Below are positions 36,701 through 48,265 of a stretch of DNA of 64,000 bases, piece after piece (the first letter of the stretch is position 1; each line of letters begins with the position of its first letter). This stretch comes from Ralstonia insidiosa (GTDB lineage Bacteria > Pseudomonadota > Gammaproteobacteria > Burkholderiales > Burkholderiaceae): contig NZ_VZPV01000001.1 of NCBI RefSeq assembly GCF_008801405.1, positions 2,294,001 through 2,358,000 of the forward strand, in the 5' to 3' direction. Both the position numbers and the translations under genes were made by a program. Under the pieces are notes generated by a model. It ran no database searches. It saw only the letters and a list, made by a program, of their open reading frames with translations, and was not told where the DNA came from.

Positions 36701-36731
36701 GCAATCGCAGCAAAAAGCGCAGCAAGTCCAT
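30714..36731 (-). CDS. yfhM: Bacterial alpha-2-macroglobulin (YfhM-like) with thioester motif
   Basis: At 2005 residues this is larger than E. coli YfhM (about 1650). A basic N-terminus and membrane helix (about 53-75) anchor it in the inner membrane facing the periplasm. Repeated macroglobulin domains follow, then the thioester segment YCSEQ with Cys1506 (C-x-E-Q), an alpha-helical barrel region and a receptor-like C-terminus. An acidic glycine/aspartate linker lies at about 557-602. The protein is expected to trap proteases that breach the outer membrane while PBP1C repairs murein. AAGGA lies upstream of the ATG. The thioester reads CSEQ, where characterised YfhM has CLEQ; the reacting Cys and Gln are kept. 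Confidence 0.9.
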   Translation of the reverse strand: MDLLRFLLRLPVRVIGFLLSLIARILRPIFGSVAWSAPAWVPATVAAARRRPWHFGGGVVAAIALAVAGAFGWQWYQHRPKPVEPERITFKVRAPALTSYMDEEGKPKVTIHPLDIDFSHSAAPIELVGKPAGNGIAMQPALKGEWTWLNDRTLRFMPAADWPIGAHVEVNFDVAQVFAKHVLLADDHLDFNVPAFDMQFGASEFYQDPQNAAGKKTIFPIRFNYPVDAAQFEKRIALEMVGRDGKTTTPLRFSVTYDAAKLNAWVHSQQLDIPRDDLTARLTLDSGVRSIRGGDGTKAPQKTSVRVPGLYSLAVNQIAPTLVDNDRYEPEQVLLAEMSGAVRGSDLAGLVKAWVLPKRKPGVSQGDDEPPYPWNTTEVGEDVLRQSQPLDIELTPTEGEYAPLQSFKYRAQPGQRVYVRVDAGLKSFGGYELGKAVQQVLSVPDYPKLLRFMADGSLLSMSGSKRISVVSRNLPGMKLEIGRVRPDQLQHLVSFNQGTYARPQLSYSFGEDHIVERFEQKLAFPETDPGKAHYEGVDLGQYLKNGKRGVFLLHLSGYDPAADRKKADAAQSDGDTQTNGDTDGGGDSEAGNGDSDGDNGQVPTDTRLIVVTDLGMLVKRALDGSQDVFVQSIRTGRPVAGASVSVMAVNGQVLYTQTTSADGVVHFPTFKGLEREKRPKLYIVKKGEDLSFLPISSSDRQLDFSRFDVGGERNATNQGQLSAYLFSDRGIYRPGDQFHIGLIVRAASWARSPAGIPLQAEIVDPRGMTVKRQPVTVDASGFTELDYTPAETAPTGTWAVNLYIVKNGQAVDAPIGSTTVQIKEFLPDRMKVEAKLSQQVAEGWVKPDQLKGIVDAQNLFGTPAANRRVTASLTLRPAWPAFRSWPGYQFFDARRAKEGYTTQLQDGKTDEKGHAEFDLDLKKYADATYQLYFQSKAFEAEGGRSVAANAQGMVSNNEWLVGYKSVDDLGYVKRGSPRSVKLVAIDPRAKAIDLKDLRAQLVELRYVSVLTKQDSGAYKYDSRLKEVPVDEKPLAIPAAGLDYALRTDKPGNYALVIRSADRTEVNRIQYLVTGEANVSRSLDRNTELQISLSKHDYKPGESVEVAIRAPYAGSGLITIERDKVYAHAWFHADTTSSVQRITVPAGFEGNGYINVQYIRDPSSDEIFMSPLSYGVVPFSVNMDARRNGLKVDAPAMVKPGETVTFNVHSARPGKVVVFAVDEGILQVAHYKLGDPLKYFFRKRMLEVGTSQILDLILPDFETLMSMAAPGGDADDAIGRQLNPFKRKRDKPVVYWSGIVEVNGDKRLSYTVPDYFNGKLRVMAVSVSPDLVGTYEGATTVRGDFVLSPNVPTTLAPGDEAEVSVGVANNVTGAGDKPMPIAVALKVGPQLQVVGPATQTVTLAPMHEGVALFRVKATDTLGSGNLSFSARAGSKSAQQGVDVSIRPAAAFRTQLDVARIDADKKVSLPNLRKMYDAYVAREASVSTGPLVLSQGLASYLVNYQHYCSEQVVSAAVPRLFASKWMSTPSLRNALAPQPADDKGANAAAIDQFLDVLRARQNGQGGFGVWTATPDADPFVSVYTMHVLIDAREHGVTVPKEMLDAGTAYLQQLAANERLGSLDQLRQRAYAVYLLTRLGNVTTNNLAAVQKRLQDAFPNDWKSDLAAGWLAASYQLLKQEKEASRLVAGPQEVLERKPSRDEPYVYGYYFDPLTRDASMLYLLAKHFPERAKALPPRVLDNLAGPVQHNRFNTLSSAMTILALDAYASQNASGLDKLAIEEVRADGSAKDISAVQGSVMRSGSWSAAASQLRFVNGSSLPAWQITSQSGYDRTASTQAIKNGLEIIREYTDASGKPLDKVTLGQEIDVHLKIRATDNKSIGNVAIVDLLPGGFDPVITPPPAPDAADAADGVAQGDQGAAANAASAPWRSPVGLPGSSWQPQYADVREDRVVIYGTANGDVREFVYRIKATNAGRFVVPPAYGESMYDRRVQAQAAGGAVLNVVRAP

Positions 36732-37080
36732 TGTTATTATTCCTTAGCAGAATGCCGCCACTCTCTGGCACGCCCCTCTGGCATTAGTTTGTTGCACGCT
36801 GGCAGCTCATACTTTCAAAGCCCCAAGTGCGCACCAAATTATCCGACAACTACCCGAGAAAAAAGCGACAGTCGATGCCTGTAACAAGAAAAACAACGCT
36901 TGTGTGAAACCCGCCGTTTCCCTGTCCGGCCTCTGCAGATTGCACATGGTCCGGTGTGTCCAAAGCGGATATATCTCCGGTGCGAACGCACCCCATTTTT
37001 TGCGCTAATCACCTACCGCCCCTCTGTGTTACGGATTTAAAACACGCCCCGCCTCCTAATCGGGTAAATTCGCTAAACAC
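36732..37080. other. Intergenic region upstream of the macroglobulin operon
   Basis: Between the start of the macroglobulin gene and the guaA terminator there are about 350 bp without a convincing gene on either strand. It should hold the promoter for the macroglobulin-pbpC operon, reading left. I see no strong dyad or riboswitch-like element. Confidence 0.5.
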
Positions 37081-37109
37081 AAAAAAGCCCGCTTTACGCG
37101 GGCTTTTTT
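37081..37109 (-). terminator. Intrinsic terminator of the gua operon
   Basis: AAAAAAGCCCGC (37081-37092) and GCGGGCTTTTTT (37098-37109) form a 12-bp stem with a 5-nt loop; on the minus strand it ends in a T-run. It lies 21 bp after the guaA stop and could work in both directions. Confidence 0.9.
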
Positions 37110-37130
37110 ACTAAACCGTGGAGGTGAAAA

Positions 37131-38750
37131 TCACTCCCACTCAATCGTCGCAGGCGGCTTGCCCGACACGTCATACACCACCCGGCTCAAACCACGCACT
37201 TCATTGATGACGCGGTTCGACACACGGCCCAGCAGCGTGTAGGGCAGGTGCGCCCAGTGTGCGGTCATGAAGTCCGTCGTCTGCACCGCGCGCAGTGCCG
37301 TCACGTAGTCGTACGTGCGGCCATCGCCCATCACACCAACGGACTTAACCGGTAGGAACACCGCAAACGCCTGGCTGGTCAGGTCGTACCAGCTCTTGCC
37401 GACATCGGCTTCCGTGCACAGGCCAGCAGCAGCGTCTTGCGCCGTTGCCTTGGTGCCGCGCAGTTCTTCGATGAAGATCGCATCGGCGCGGCGCAGCAGG
37501 TCGGCGTATTCACGCTTGACCTCGCCCAGAATCCGCACGCCCAGGCCCGGGCCCGGGAACGGATGGCGATACACCATCTCGTGCGGCAGGCCCAGGGCCA
37601 CACCCAGTTCGCGCACTTCGTCCTTGAACAGGTCGCGCAGCGGTTCGAGCAGCTTCAAGCCCAGCGTTTCCGGCAGGCCGCCCACGTTGTGGTGGCTCTT
37701 GATGGTCGTGGCCTTCTTGGTCTTGGTGCCGCCCGACTCCACCACGTCCGGATAGATCGTGCCCTGTGCCAGCCACTTGGCGTTGGAGAGCTTCTTGGCT
37801 TCCGCCTGGAACACCTCGACGAACTCGCGGCCGATGATCTTGCGTTTGGCTTCCGGGTCGGTCACACCGGCCAAGTGGCCGAGGAACTGCTCGGACGCAT
37901 CCACGTGCACGACCTTGGCGTGCAGGCGGCCGGCGAACATGTCCATCACCATCTTGCCTTCGTCCAGGCGCAGCAGGCCGTGGTCGACAAACACGCAGGT
38001 GAGTTGGTCGCCAATCGCACGGTGGATCAGCGCTGCAGCCACTGACGAATCCACGCCGCCCGACAGACCCAGGATCACCTCTTCATCGCCCACCTGTTCG
38101 CGGATACGCTGAACGGCTTCTTCGATGTGGTCGCGCATGACCCAGTCCGGCTTGGCCCCTGCAATTTCCAGCACGAAGCGCTCCAGCATCGCGCGGCCCT
38201 GCACGGTGTGCGTGACTTCCGGGTGGAACTGCACGGCGTAGTAGCCGCGCGCCTCGTCGGCCATGCCGGCGATCGGGCAGCTCGGCGTGGAGGCCAGCAG
38301 CTTGAAGCCCGGCGGCAGCTCGGCAACCTTGTCGCCGTGGCTCATCCACACCTTGAGCATGCCGTGGCCTTCCGGCGTGGCGAAGTCTTGGATGCCGTTG
38401 AGCAGACGGGTATGGCCGTGGGCGCGCACCTCGGCGTAACCGAATTCGCGGTGGTCGCTCCACTCGACTTTGCCGCCCAGTTGCACGGCCATGGTCTGCA
38501 TGCCGTAGCAGATGCCGAGCACCGGCACGCCCAGGTCCCACACAGCTTGCGGCGCACGCAGCTGGTGGTCTTCGTAGGTGCTGGCGTGGCTGCCGGACAG
38601 GATGATGGCCTTGGGCGCGAATTCGCGCACGAAGGCATCAGACACATCGTTCGGGTGGATTTCGCAGTAGACGTGCGCCTCGCGCACGCGACGCGCGATC
38701 AGTTGCGTGACCTGCGAGCCGAAATCAAGGATGAGGACTTTGTCGTGCAT
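37131..38750 (-). CDS. guaA: GMP synthase (glutamine-hydrolysing)
   Basis: GuaA aminates XMP to GMP using glutamine and ATP. The class I amidotransferase domain shows the nucleophile Cys81 ([10 protein letters not shown]) and the histidine block QFHPEVTHT. The ATP-pyrophosphatase PP-loop reads LSGGVDSSV, and the C-terminal dimerisation region ends KPPATIEWE. The ATG at 38750 ([13 protein letters not shown], 539 residues) overlaps the upstream membrane-protein gene by 26 nt; a longer frame to 39038 would run through that gene and is rejected. Confidence 0.97.
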   Translation of the reverse strand: MHDKVLILDFGSQVTQLIARRVREAHVYCEIHPNDVSDAFVREFAPKAIILSGSHASTYEDHQLRAPQAVWDLGVPVLGICYGMQTMAVQLGGKVEWSDHREFGYAEVRAHGHTRLLNGIQDFATPEGHGMLKVWMSHGDKVAELPPGFKLLASTPSCPIAGMADEARGYYAVQFHPEVTHTVQGRAMLERFVLEIAGAKPDWVMRDHIEEAVQRIREQVGDEEVILGLSGGVDSSVAAALIHRAIGDQLTCVFVDHGLLRLDEGKMVMDMFAGRLHAKVVHVDASEQFLGHLAGVTDPEAKRKIIGREFVEVFQAEAKKLSNAKWLAQGTIYPDVVESGGTKTKKATTIKSHHNVGGLPETLGLKLLEPLRDLFKDEVRELGVALGLPHEMVYRHPFPGPGLGVRILGEVKREYADLLRRADAIFIEELRGTKATAQDAAAGLCTEADVGKSWYDLTSQAFAVFLPVKSVGVMGDGRTYDYVTALRAVQTTDFMTAHWAHLPYTLLGRVSNRVINEVRGLSRVVYDVSGKPPATIEWE

Positions 38751-39303
38751 GTTGTGGAGGAATGGAATCGGCAATCGTGTCGACTTCAGTGCCGGGGCCG
38801 TACCCAGGCGGCGGCATGTAGGCGGGTTCTTGGCGAGCGGTGGTTTCCGTGCGTTGACGCTCGCGCTCGGCAGCGGCGTCTTCTCGGGCCTTCTGCGCGC
38901 GCTCGCGCTCATTGGTGCGCACGCGGCGCGATGCGGGAATCTGCACGGCAGAGAACGCCGCCAGCACTGCAGCAAACGTCGGCAGCCAGATGCGGCCTGC
39001 GCCTTCCACCGGCAGATGGAAGAACAGCAGCCAGGCAATCACCAGCACGGCAACAGCCAGGTTCACATGGCCGACCACCTGCGCCACGGCGGTGGTCAGT
39101 TGCCCGTTGATGGTGGCTTGCCAAAGCAGCCATGCCAACCCGATCAGCGTGACGCCGAGCAGTTGGCCGTACATCGCCGGTTCCGGCTGCGGCAGTTGCA
39201 GTGCGCCGAAGACGGACGTCATCGGCGAGACCAGGAGGACGAGACCGACGCACAGTGCGACAGCCGCATCCAGAAACAGAACGAGTCGCAAAAGCGCTTT
39301 CAT
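38725..39303 (-). CDS. Membrane protein of unknown function between guaB and guaA
   Basis: A 192-residue protein with four hydrophobic segments in the first 125 residues ([21 protein letters not shown] onwards) and a charged cytoplasmic tail rich in Arg, Glu and Gln ([25 protein letters not shown]), then a proline-rich end. GGAGA stands about 8 nt before the ATG at 39303. Its 3' end overlaps guaA by 26 nt, and it lies 125 bp after guaB, so it is embedded in the guanine operon. No domain is recognised and no link to GMP synthesis is known to me. Confidence 0.75.
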   Translation of the reverse strand: MKALLRLVLFLDAAVALCVGLVLLVSPMTSVFGALQLPQPEPAMYGQLLGVTLIGLAWLLWQATINGQLTTAVAQVVGHVNLAVAVLVIAWLLFFHLPVEGAGRIWLPTFAAVLAAFSAVQIPASRRVRTNERERAQKAREDAAAERERQRTETTARQEPAYMPPPGYGPGTEVDTIADSIPPQHARQSPHP

Positions 39304-39428
39304 CAGTGTCTCCAGTTGCGGGTGGCCGCCCGTGCTCCGGCCACCGGTTGAATCAGCCGGAGCGCCCGCGCGCCCCGGCGGCAGTACTGCGTTGCCTTCT
39401 ATCTTGTGTGCGGTGATCGCGTTGCCGA

Positions 39429-40892
<1,464 letters not shown>

Positions 40893-41059
40893 AGCAATTT
40901 CCTCTAGGCGCAAAATCGGATTATACGGGAATTCGCCCCACGGTTGTAGACAGCCATGCTATGCTCGATAAATTTTTCTTCGCGCACGCATCTAAAGCGC
41001 GCTGCGCCGCCAGCGGCCGCCGCTGGTGGTCATACCGTGCCAGCCTCGCGAGTGTTCGA

Positions 41060-42004
41060 ATGGGAATTGGCGTATTGTGCGCCCTGCTGGCCGGGGCGAT
41101 GTGGGGCATGGTCTTCATCGCGCCCCGCGCACTGCCAGCGTTCTCGCCCTGGGAGCTGGCCCTCGGCCGCTACCTTGCCTACGGCGCCATCGCGGCCATT
41201 GCCGCCGCCCCGATCCTTCCCCGCATTGCCCGCAAGATCACCCGCACCGATTGCCTGGAGCTCATCAAGCAATCCTGCAGCGGCAACCTTGTCTATTACG
41301 TCCTGGTGGCATTTGGCGTGCAACTGGCCGGGGTTGCCCCCACTTCACTCATCATCGGCATCCTGCCCATCACCGTGACAGTGCTGGGGCGGCGCGACCA
41401 CGGTGCCGTGCCGCTTTACCGGCTGATCTGGCCGTTGCTGGTGGTGGCTATCGGCATCGTGTGCGTCAACATCGACCTGTTCGGCCATGAGAGTGCTGCG
41501 GCTGCAGCCAACGCTCGCCCCATCTGGCAACGCATTGCCGGCATCGCCTGCGCCGCCGGCGCGCTGTGCAGCTGGACGTGGTATGCCGTGGACAACGCGC
41601 GCTACCTGCAGCGCAATCCGCATTTCTCGAGCAACGAGTGGTCAGCGCTATATGGCATCTCGAGCGGCGTTCTGTCGACCGCACTGACCGTAGCCGCCCT
41701 GCTCGTTGCCGGCACAAGCTGGGCCAGCGGCGGCGGACGCGTCTGGGGTACCTTCTGGGCAGTGAATGCTGCCGTGGCACTCGGCGCGTCGCTGATCGGC
41801 AACAACCTGTGGAACATGGCTTCCCGCCGCCTACCGCTCACGCTATCCGGCCAGTTGATCGTGTTCGAGACGCTGTTCGCGCTGGCATATGGCTTTGTGT
41901 ACGACGGGCGTTGGCCGCGTCCGCTTGAAATCGCCGCAATCGCCTTGCTGATCGGGGGTGTCGGCTGGTCCGTACGCTTGCACGCGGAAGACAAGTCTGC
42001 ATAA
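41060..42004 (+). CDS. EamA/DMT-superfamily transporter
   Basis: A 314-residue protein with about ten membrane helices and the duplicated EamA layout. GVLCALLAGAMWGMVFIAPRALP begins repeat 1, and IWQRIAGIACAAGALCSWTWYAVDN begins repeat 2. The ATG at 41060 starts directly at the first helix; a frame from 40961 would add 33 basic residues lacking conservation. It is divergent from guaB. Substrate unknown; the superfamily includes amino acid and metabolite exporters. Confidence 0.8.
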   Translation: MGIGVLCALLAGAMWGMVFIAPRALPAFSPWELALGRYLAYGAIAAIAAAPILPRIARKITRTDCLELIKQSCSGNLVYYVLVAFGVQLAGVAPTSLIIGILPITVTVLGRRDHGAVPLYRLIWPLLVVAIGIVCVNIDLFGHESAAAAANARPIWQRIAGIACAAGALCSWTWYAVDNARYLQRNPHFSSNEWSALYGISSGVLSTALTVAALLVAGTSWASGGGRVWGTFWAVNAAVALGASLIGNNLWNMASRRLPLTLSGQLIVFETLFALAYGFVYDGRWPRPLEIAAIALLIGGVGWSVRLHAEDKSA

Positions 42005-42157
42005 ACTGGGCGCCTTGCCGGGGGGCGAGTCGATAGGCGGGTCAAGCCATCGTTCTCGATTTGCGAGTGGCGATCACGCCACCGGGCTCCCGTGCGCGTC
42101 GTGGGGCCGTCGTCGGGTCGGCCAGCGCGCCTCGGCAGGCCATCGAACGAGAACTCC

Positions 42158-42685
42158 ATGAAACGACTGCACGTCCTGCTGCCAGCCACCGCCACCCTGA
42201 TCGCCCTCGCCTGTCCGGCAGCCCTTGCACAATGGGCTTGGCAATGGCGCGATGAGAAAGGCCTGATGGTCTACAGCGACGCGGCACCGCCGCCGTCGGT
42301 ACCGCCCAGCCGCATCATCCGCAACCCGAACAGCCGCACTGCCACCGCGTACGAAGCAGTGCCGGCACCGGCTTCCGCAGTTCAGGCCGCCTCGGCACCC
42401 AAAGCCGCCCAACCCGCCTCCAGCGTGGCCGTCGATCCGGACGAAGCCCTGCGCAAGCGCATGGCCGATCGCGCGAAGAAAGAACAGGACGAAGCCAAAC
42501 AGGCAGAAGCCGCCCAGCGCAAGCAGGCGGAATGCGCACGCCTGCGCAACGAAACCACGTATATGCAGGAAGGCCGTCGCATTGGTACCGCGCAGGCCGA
42601 CGGCTCGATTGCCTTTATGGATGACAATCAGCGCGCCGCCGCCGTTGCGCGCAATCAGGCAGCCCTGAGCGCCAACTGCAACTGA
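42158..42685 (+). CDS. DUF4124-domain exported protein
   Basis: A 175-residue protein with a signal peptide (LLPATATLIALACPAALAQ, cleavage after ALA near residue 24). The DUF4124 motif WQWRDEKGLMVYSDAAPPP follows at about residues 28-46. The middle is alanine/proline rich, then a charged helical stretch (RKRMADRAKKEQDEAKQAE) and a cysteine near the C-terminus. The family is common in betaproteobacterial periplasms and has no defined function. It lies 153 bp after the EamA gene and is convergent with rnfH. Confidence 0.85.
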   Translation: MKRLHVLLPATATLIALACPAALAQWAWQWRDEKGLMVYSDAAPPPSVPPSRIIRNPNSRTATAYEAVPAPASAVQAASAPKAAQPASSVAVDPDEALRKRMADRAKKEQDEAKQAEAAQRKQAECARLRNETTYMQEGRRIGTAQADGSIAFMDDNQRAAAVARNQAALSANCN

Positions 42686-42692
42686 GCGAGCG

Positions 42693-43076
42693 TTATTCGA
42701 GGACGTCGCCTTTGGGCGGCGCCTCGGGTGGTGCCCCCTCGGGTGGCGCCCCATTACGCAGCCACTTCAGGCCTTCGCGCGTACCGGTTGCCCGTACCTT
42801 CTGCACCCGGCGCCGGCGCGCCGTCTTTGGATCGGCGATCAGCGGACCCAAGATTTCCACACGGTCACGCGCATGCAGCGGCGCATCCGGCGTCTTGCGC
42901 TTGCCATAGATGCCCAGGCGGCATGTATCGATCGTCAGATCCGATCCATCCAGAACCCCTGACATCCGTACCGCATCAGCCACTGTCGACTGCGCCGGCA
43001 CCTGTACATTGACCAGCCGCGGCGGCGTAACCGTCGCCAGGCAAACCATCACCTCAAGCTGCTCAGGATTCGCCAT
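42693..43076 (-). CDS. rnfH: RnfH-family (UPF0125) ubiquitin-fold protein
   Basis: A 127-residue protein whose first 95 residues match RnfH/RatB: VMVCLATVTPPRLVNVQVPA, then CRLGIYGKRKTPDAPLHARDRVEILGPLIADPK. The beta-grasp family is paired with RatA in most proteobacteria; function is unsettled. The C-terminus is a low-complexity tail (GAPPEGAPPEAPPKG) encoded by an imperfect 15-bp repeat. Its start overlaps the ratA stop by 14 nt. Confidence 0.9.
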   Translation of the reverse strand: MANPEQLEVMVCLATVTPPRLVNVQVPAQSTVADAVRMSGVLDGSDLTIDTCRLGIYGKRKTPDAPLHARDRVEILGPLIADPKTARRRRVQKVRATGTREGLKWLRNGAPPEGAPPEAPPKGDVLE

Positions 43077-43500
43077 AGACAGTCTCAGCGCGCTTGACGA
43101 AGGAATCGACGAAGGTATTGGCGATCATGCTGAACACCGGGCCGATGATCTTTTCCAGCAGGTGACTGGAAAACTCGTAGTGCAGGTGGAAATTGATCTT
43201 GCAGGCGTCGGCCCGCAACGGCGTGAACACCCAAAAACCGGTGAAAGCCTTGAAAGGACCGTCGGCAAACTGCATATCGATCCGGGTGGGTCGCGTTTGC
43301 GTGTTGCGTGTCCGGAAATGCTGACGGATACCCTTGAAGGCAATATCGACGCGCGCATCGAGTGACGTTTCCGTCTGCTCGAAGATTTCTACGCCGCCGC
43401 ACCACGGTAGGAAGTTCGGATAGTCCTTGACGTCGGTGACCAGGTCGAACATCTGTTCGGCCGAGTAGCCAATCAACACGGTTTTTTCAACGTCTGCCAT
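43063..43500 (-). CDS. ratA: RatA-family START-domain protein (coenzyme Q-binding/ribosome association)
   Basis: A 145-residue polyketide-cyclase/START-domain protein similar to RatA and to Coq10-type proteins: VEKTVLIGYSAEQMFDLVTDVKDYPNFLPWCGG, FADGPFKAFTGFW and PVFSMIANTFVDSFVKRAE. E. coli RatA was described as a 50S-binding toxin, while homologues bind ubiquinone; either role is possible. It is divergent from smpB (134 bp between starts) and overlaps rnfH, the conserved proteobacterial order. Confidence 0.92.
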   Translation of the reverse strand: MADVEKTVLIGYSAEQMFDLVTDVKDYPNFLPWCGGVEIFEQTETSLDARVDIAFKGIRQHFRTRNTQTRPTRIDMQFADGPFKAFTGFWVFTPLRADACKINFHLHYEFSSHLLEKIIGPVFSMIANTFVDSFVKRAETVYGES

Positions 43501-43634
43501 GCGCCATCCGAGAGCTTTGCGCGCCGCACCTCCGGGCGTAAGCCTCGGGCTGCAGCGGATTTGTTAAACTCGCCATTTTATCGCAGCGCATGCCGGGATC
43601 GTCACCCCGATGCGCTCACCGCACATTCCAACGT

Positions 43635-44081
43635 ATGACCATCGCCGACAACAAGAAAGCCTTTTTCGATTACTTCATCGAAGAGCGCTACGAGGCAGGC
43701 ATGGCACTCGAGGGCTGGGAGGTGAAGGCCATCCGCGCCAACCGTGCGCAGATCAAAGAAGGCTACGTCGTGATCCGTAACGCCGAGCTGTTCCTGATCG
43801 GGGCGCACATCAGCCCACTGCAATCGGCCTCCACCCACGTCAACCCCGACCCCGTGCGCACCCGCAAGCTGCTGCTGCACGCTGAAGAGATCAAGAAGCT
43901 CATCGGCAAGGTCGAGCAGCGCGGCTACACGCTCGTGCCGCTCAACCTGCACTACACGCGCGGCCGCGTGAAATGCGAAATCGGCCTCGCCAAGGGCAAG
44001 AAGCAATTCGATAAGCGCGAAACCGAAAAGGACCGCGACTGGCAGCGCGAGAAAGCGCGCCTCATGCGCGAGAAGGCCTGA
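43635..44081 (+). CDS. smpB: SsrA-binding protein
   Basis: SmpB binds tmRNA and is required for trans-translation on stalled ribosomes. The 148-residue protein has the OB-fold blocks [28 protein letters not shown] and [11 protein letters not shown] and the C-terminal basic tail [27 protein letters not shown]. The ATG at 43635 is chosen over an upstream frame at 43590. The tmRNA gene (ssrA) is not in the window. Confidence 0.96.
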   Translation: MTIADNKKAFFDYFIEERYEAGMALEGWEVKAIRANRAQIKEGYVVIRNAELFLIGAHISPLQSASTHVNPDPVRTRKLLLHAEEIKKLIGKVEQRGYTLVPLNLHYTRGRVKCEIGLAKGKKQFDKRETEKDRDWQREKARLMREKA

Positions 44082-44092
44082 CCGGGGCCTTC
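44072..44092. terminator. Hairpin between smpB and the SPFH gene
   Basis: GAAGGCC (44072-44078) and GGCCTTC (44086-44092) form a perfect stem with a 7-nt loop across the smpB stop codon. No T-run follows, so it is a weak candidate for ending the two convergent transcripts. Confidence 0.35.
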
Positions 44093-44106
44093 CCGCTCCC
44101 GCGCTT

Positions 44107-45033
44107 TTAAACGTTCGGCCGTTGTTGCTTCACAATCGTCAACGCTGACGCAATCATCGTGCTCAGGTCACCCATGTTGCCTGGCACGATCAGCGTGTTG
44201 CCCTGCTTGGCCAGGTTACCGAACGCGCTCACATATTCCTCCGCCACCTTCAGGTTGACCGCATCGATTCCGCCATCGGTGCGGATCGCCAGACCGATCT
44301 TCTGGATCGCCTGCGCATTGGCTTCGGCCACTGCCAGAATCGCCGCCGCCTCGCCCTGGGCCTTGTTGATGGCGGCTTGCCTTTCACCTTCAGACTTTTG
44401 GATTGCCGCCTCGCGCGCGCCCGACGCCAGATTGATCTGCTCCTGACGCTTACCTTCCGATGCAGCGATCAGCGCACGCTTTTCGCGTTCGGCAGTGATC
44501 TGCGCCTGCATGGCGTGCAGGATTTCCTTCGGCGGCGTCAGATCCTTGATCTCATAGCGCAGCACCTTCACGCCCCAGTTCGATGCAGCCTCATCCAGCG
44601 CATTGACCACGCTGTGGTTGATGAAGTCGCGCTCCTCAAACGTCTTGTCCAGCTCAAGCTTGCCCACCACGGAACGCAGCGTCGTCTGCGCGAGTTGCGT
44701 GATCGCAACCACAAAGTTGCTTGAACCGTACGACGCCCGCATCGGGTCGGTCACCTGGAAGTACAGGATGCCGTCCACCTGCAGCTGCGTGTTGTCCTTG
44801 GTGATACAGATCTGGCTCGGCACGTCGAGCGGGATTTCCTTGAGCACGTGCTTGTAGGCCACGCGGTCGACAAACGGCAGCACGATGTTGAGCCCTGGCG
44901 ACAGCGTTGCGTGGTACTTGCCCAGCCGCTCCAGAATCCAGGCGTGCTGTTGCGGCACGATCTTGACGCCCTGCGCGATCAGCACAATAGCGGCAAACAG
45001 AACGATAAGCGCGAGAGTCCCCAGCTCGAACAT
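44107..45033 (-). CDS. qmcA: SPFH-domain (stomatin/QmcA-like) membrane protein
   Basis: A 308-residue protein with an N-terminal membrane helix (about 4-23) and an SPFH/Band 7 domain (VKIVPQQHAWILERLGKYH, SPGLNIVLPFVDRV, VDGILYFQVTDP). A coiled-coil helix follows (ITAEREKRALIAASEGKRQEQINLA, then SEGERQAAINKAQGEAAAILAVAEA). Such proteins assemble into membrane rings and work with an NfeD partner, here encoded 34 bp upstream. GGAGG precedes the ATG. The qmcA/ybbK symbol is by similarity. Confidence 0.88.
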   Translation of the reverse strand: MFELGTLALIVLFAAIVLIAQGVKIVPQQHAWILERLGKYHATLSPGLNIVLPFVDRVAYKHVLKEIPLDVPSQICITKDNTQLQVDGILYFQVTDPMRASYGSSNFVVAITQLAQTTLRSVVGKLELDKTFEERDFINHSVVNALDEAASNWGVKVLRYEIKDLTPPKEILHAMQAQITAEREKRALIAASEGKRQEQINLASGAREAAIQKSEGERQAAINKAQGEAAAILAVAEANAQAIQKIGLAIRTDGGIDAVNLKVAEEYVSAFGNLAKQGNTLIVPGNMGDLSTMIASALTIVKQQRPNV

Positions 45034-45067
45034 AGAACCTCCAGTTGTTGGTATTGGGTGCTAAGGC

Positions 45068-45496
45068 TTAATGCTTGGGCGCGACAACCAGCACGTTGCC
45101 GCGTACCTCGACGATGCGGAATTCGCCGCCCGAAGCCGTGGCGTGCGGTGCCAGCTCGACGTCCCATGCGGCGCCACGATATTGCACGCGCGCGCGGCGC
45201 TCGGGCGACCACGCGTCTACGCGCAGCACCTCGCCGATATCCAGATTCACGTTGCGATTGCGAGCGGCATCTTCGCGTGTCACGCGTCCGTAGCGCGAGC
45301 GCCGTAGTCCAGCGATGCCGAACACCGCGATGATGGCGGCCACAATGGCCTGCGCCGGAAACGCCAGTCCAACCAGTGCTGCCAAACCGCCGGCCAGCAA
45401 GCCGATTGCCACCATCAGCAGGTAGAACGTACCCGTCATCAGTTCACCGATGACGAGCAGCACAGCCAGCGAAAACCAAATGGTCTGAGCCGACAT
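45068..45496 (-). CDS. NfeD-like membrane protein
   Basis: A 142-residue short NfeD protein: two to three membrane helices (residues about 5-66) and a C-terminal OB-fold domain (DIGEVLRVDAWSPERRARVQYRGAAWDVEL). It lacks the N-terminal serine-protease domain of long NfeD proteins. It precedes the SPFH gene, the conserved nfeD-stomatin pair. An intrinsic terminator lies directly before its ribosome binding site, which raises a question about its promoter. Confidence 0.88.
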   Translation of the reverse strand: MSAQTIWFSLAVLLVIGELMTGTFYLLMVAIGLLAGGLAALVGLAFPAQAIVAAIIAVFGIAGLRRSRYGRVTREDAARNRNVNLDIGEVLRVDAWSPERRARVQYRGAAWDVELAPHATASGGEFRIVEVRGNVLVVAPKH

Positions 45497-45510
45497 GCTC
45501 CCTCTCCCAG

Positions 45511-45545
45511 AAAAAAACCCCCGCGACGCTGCACGTCTGCGGGGG
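45511..45545 (-). terminator. Intrinsic terminator after ppsA, abutting the nfeD start region
   Basis: CCCCCGC (45518-45524) pairs with GCGGGGG (45539-45545), extended by GACG/CGTC around a 5-nt loop; on the minus strand a run of seven T residues follows (45511-45517). Only 14 nt separate its end from the nfeD ATG at 45496. Confidence 0.85.
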
Positions 45546-45658
45546 CATGCCGCTCAGCCCCCGCCAGCGTTAGACGCTGCCGGGCACTTCGCGTTCTTGT
45601 TAGCGCGTACCTATCACAATACGCGCTTTGTCTTACAACACGCTAGATCCGGCCCGAT

Positions 45659-48046
<2,388 letters not shown>

Positions 48047-48265
48047 ACAAAAGTCCCTAAACTAAGTAAAAAACCGGTCGGATACGCATGGGGCATGTTC
48101 TTGTCGTCTGGCCATGCGAATCGCTTGGCTAAATCATCCGGGGCAGCCGCTGTGACATTGTCTGGCGAGCGGCGAGCCCGAATTGCTTAGCGAAACGATC
48201 GCCGCTATTCTACCGTGCCGCAGCACGATTTCTTGCCTGCGTGCTGGAAAAACCCCTTGTTTTCG

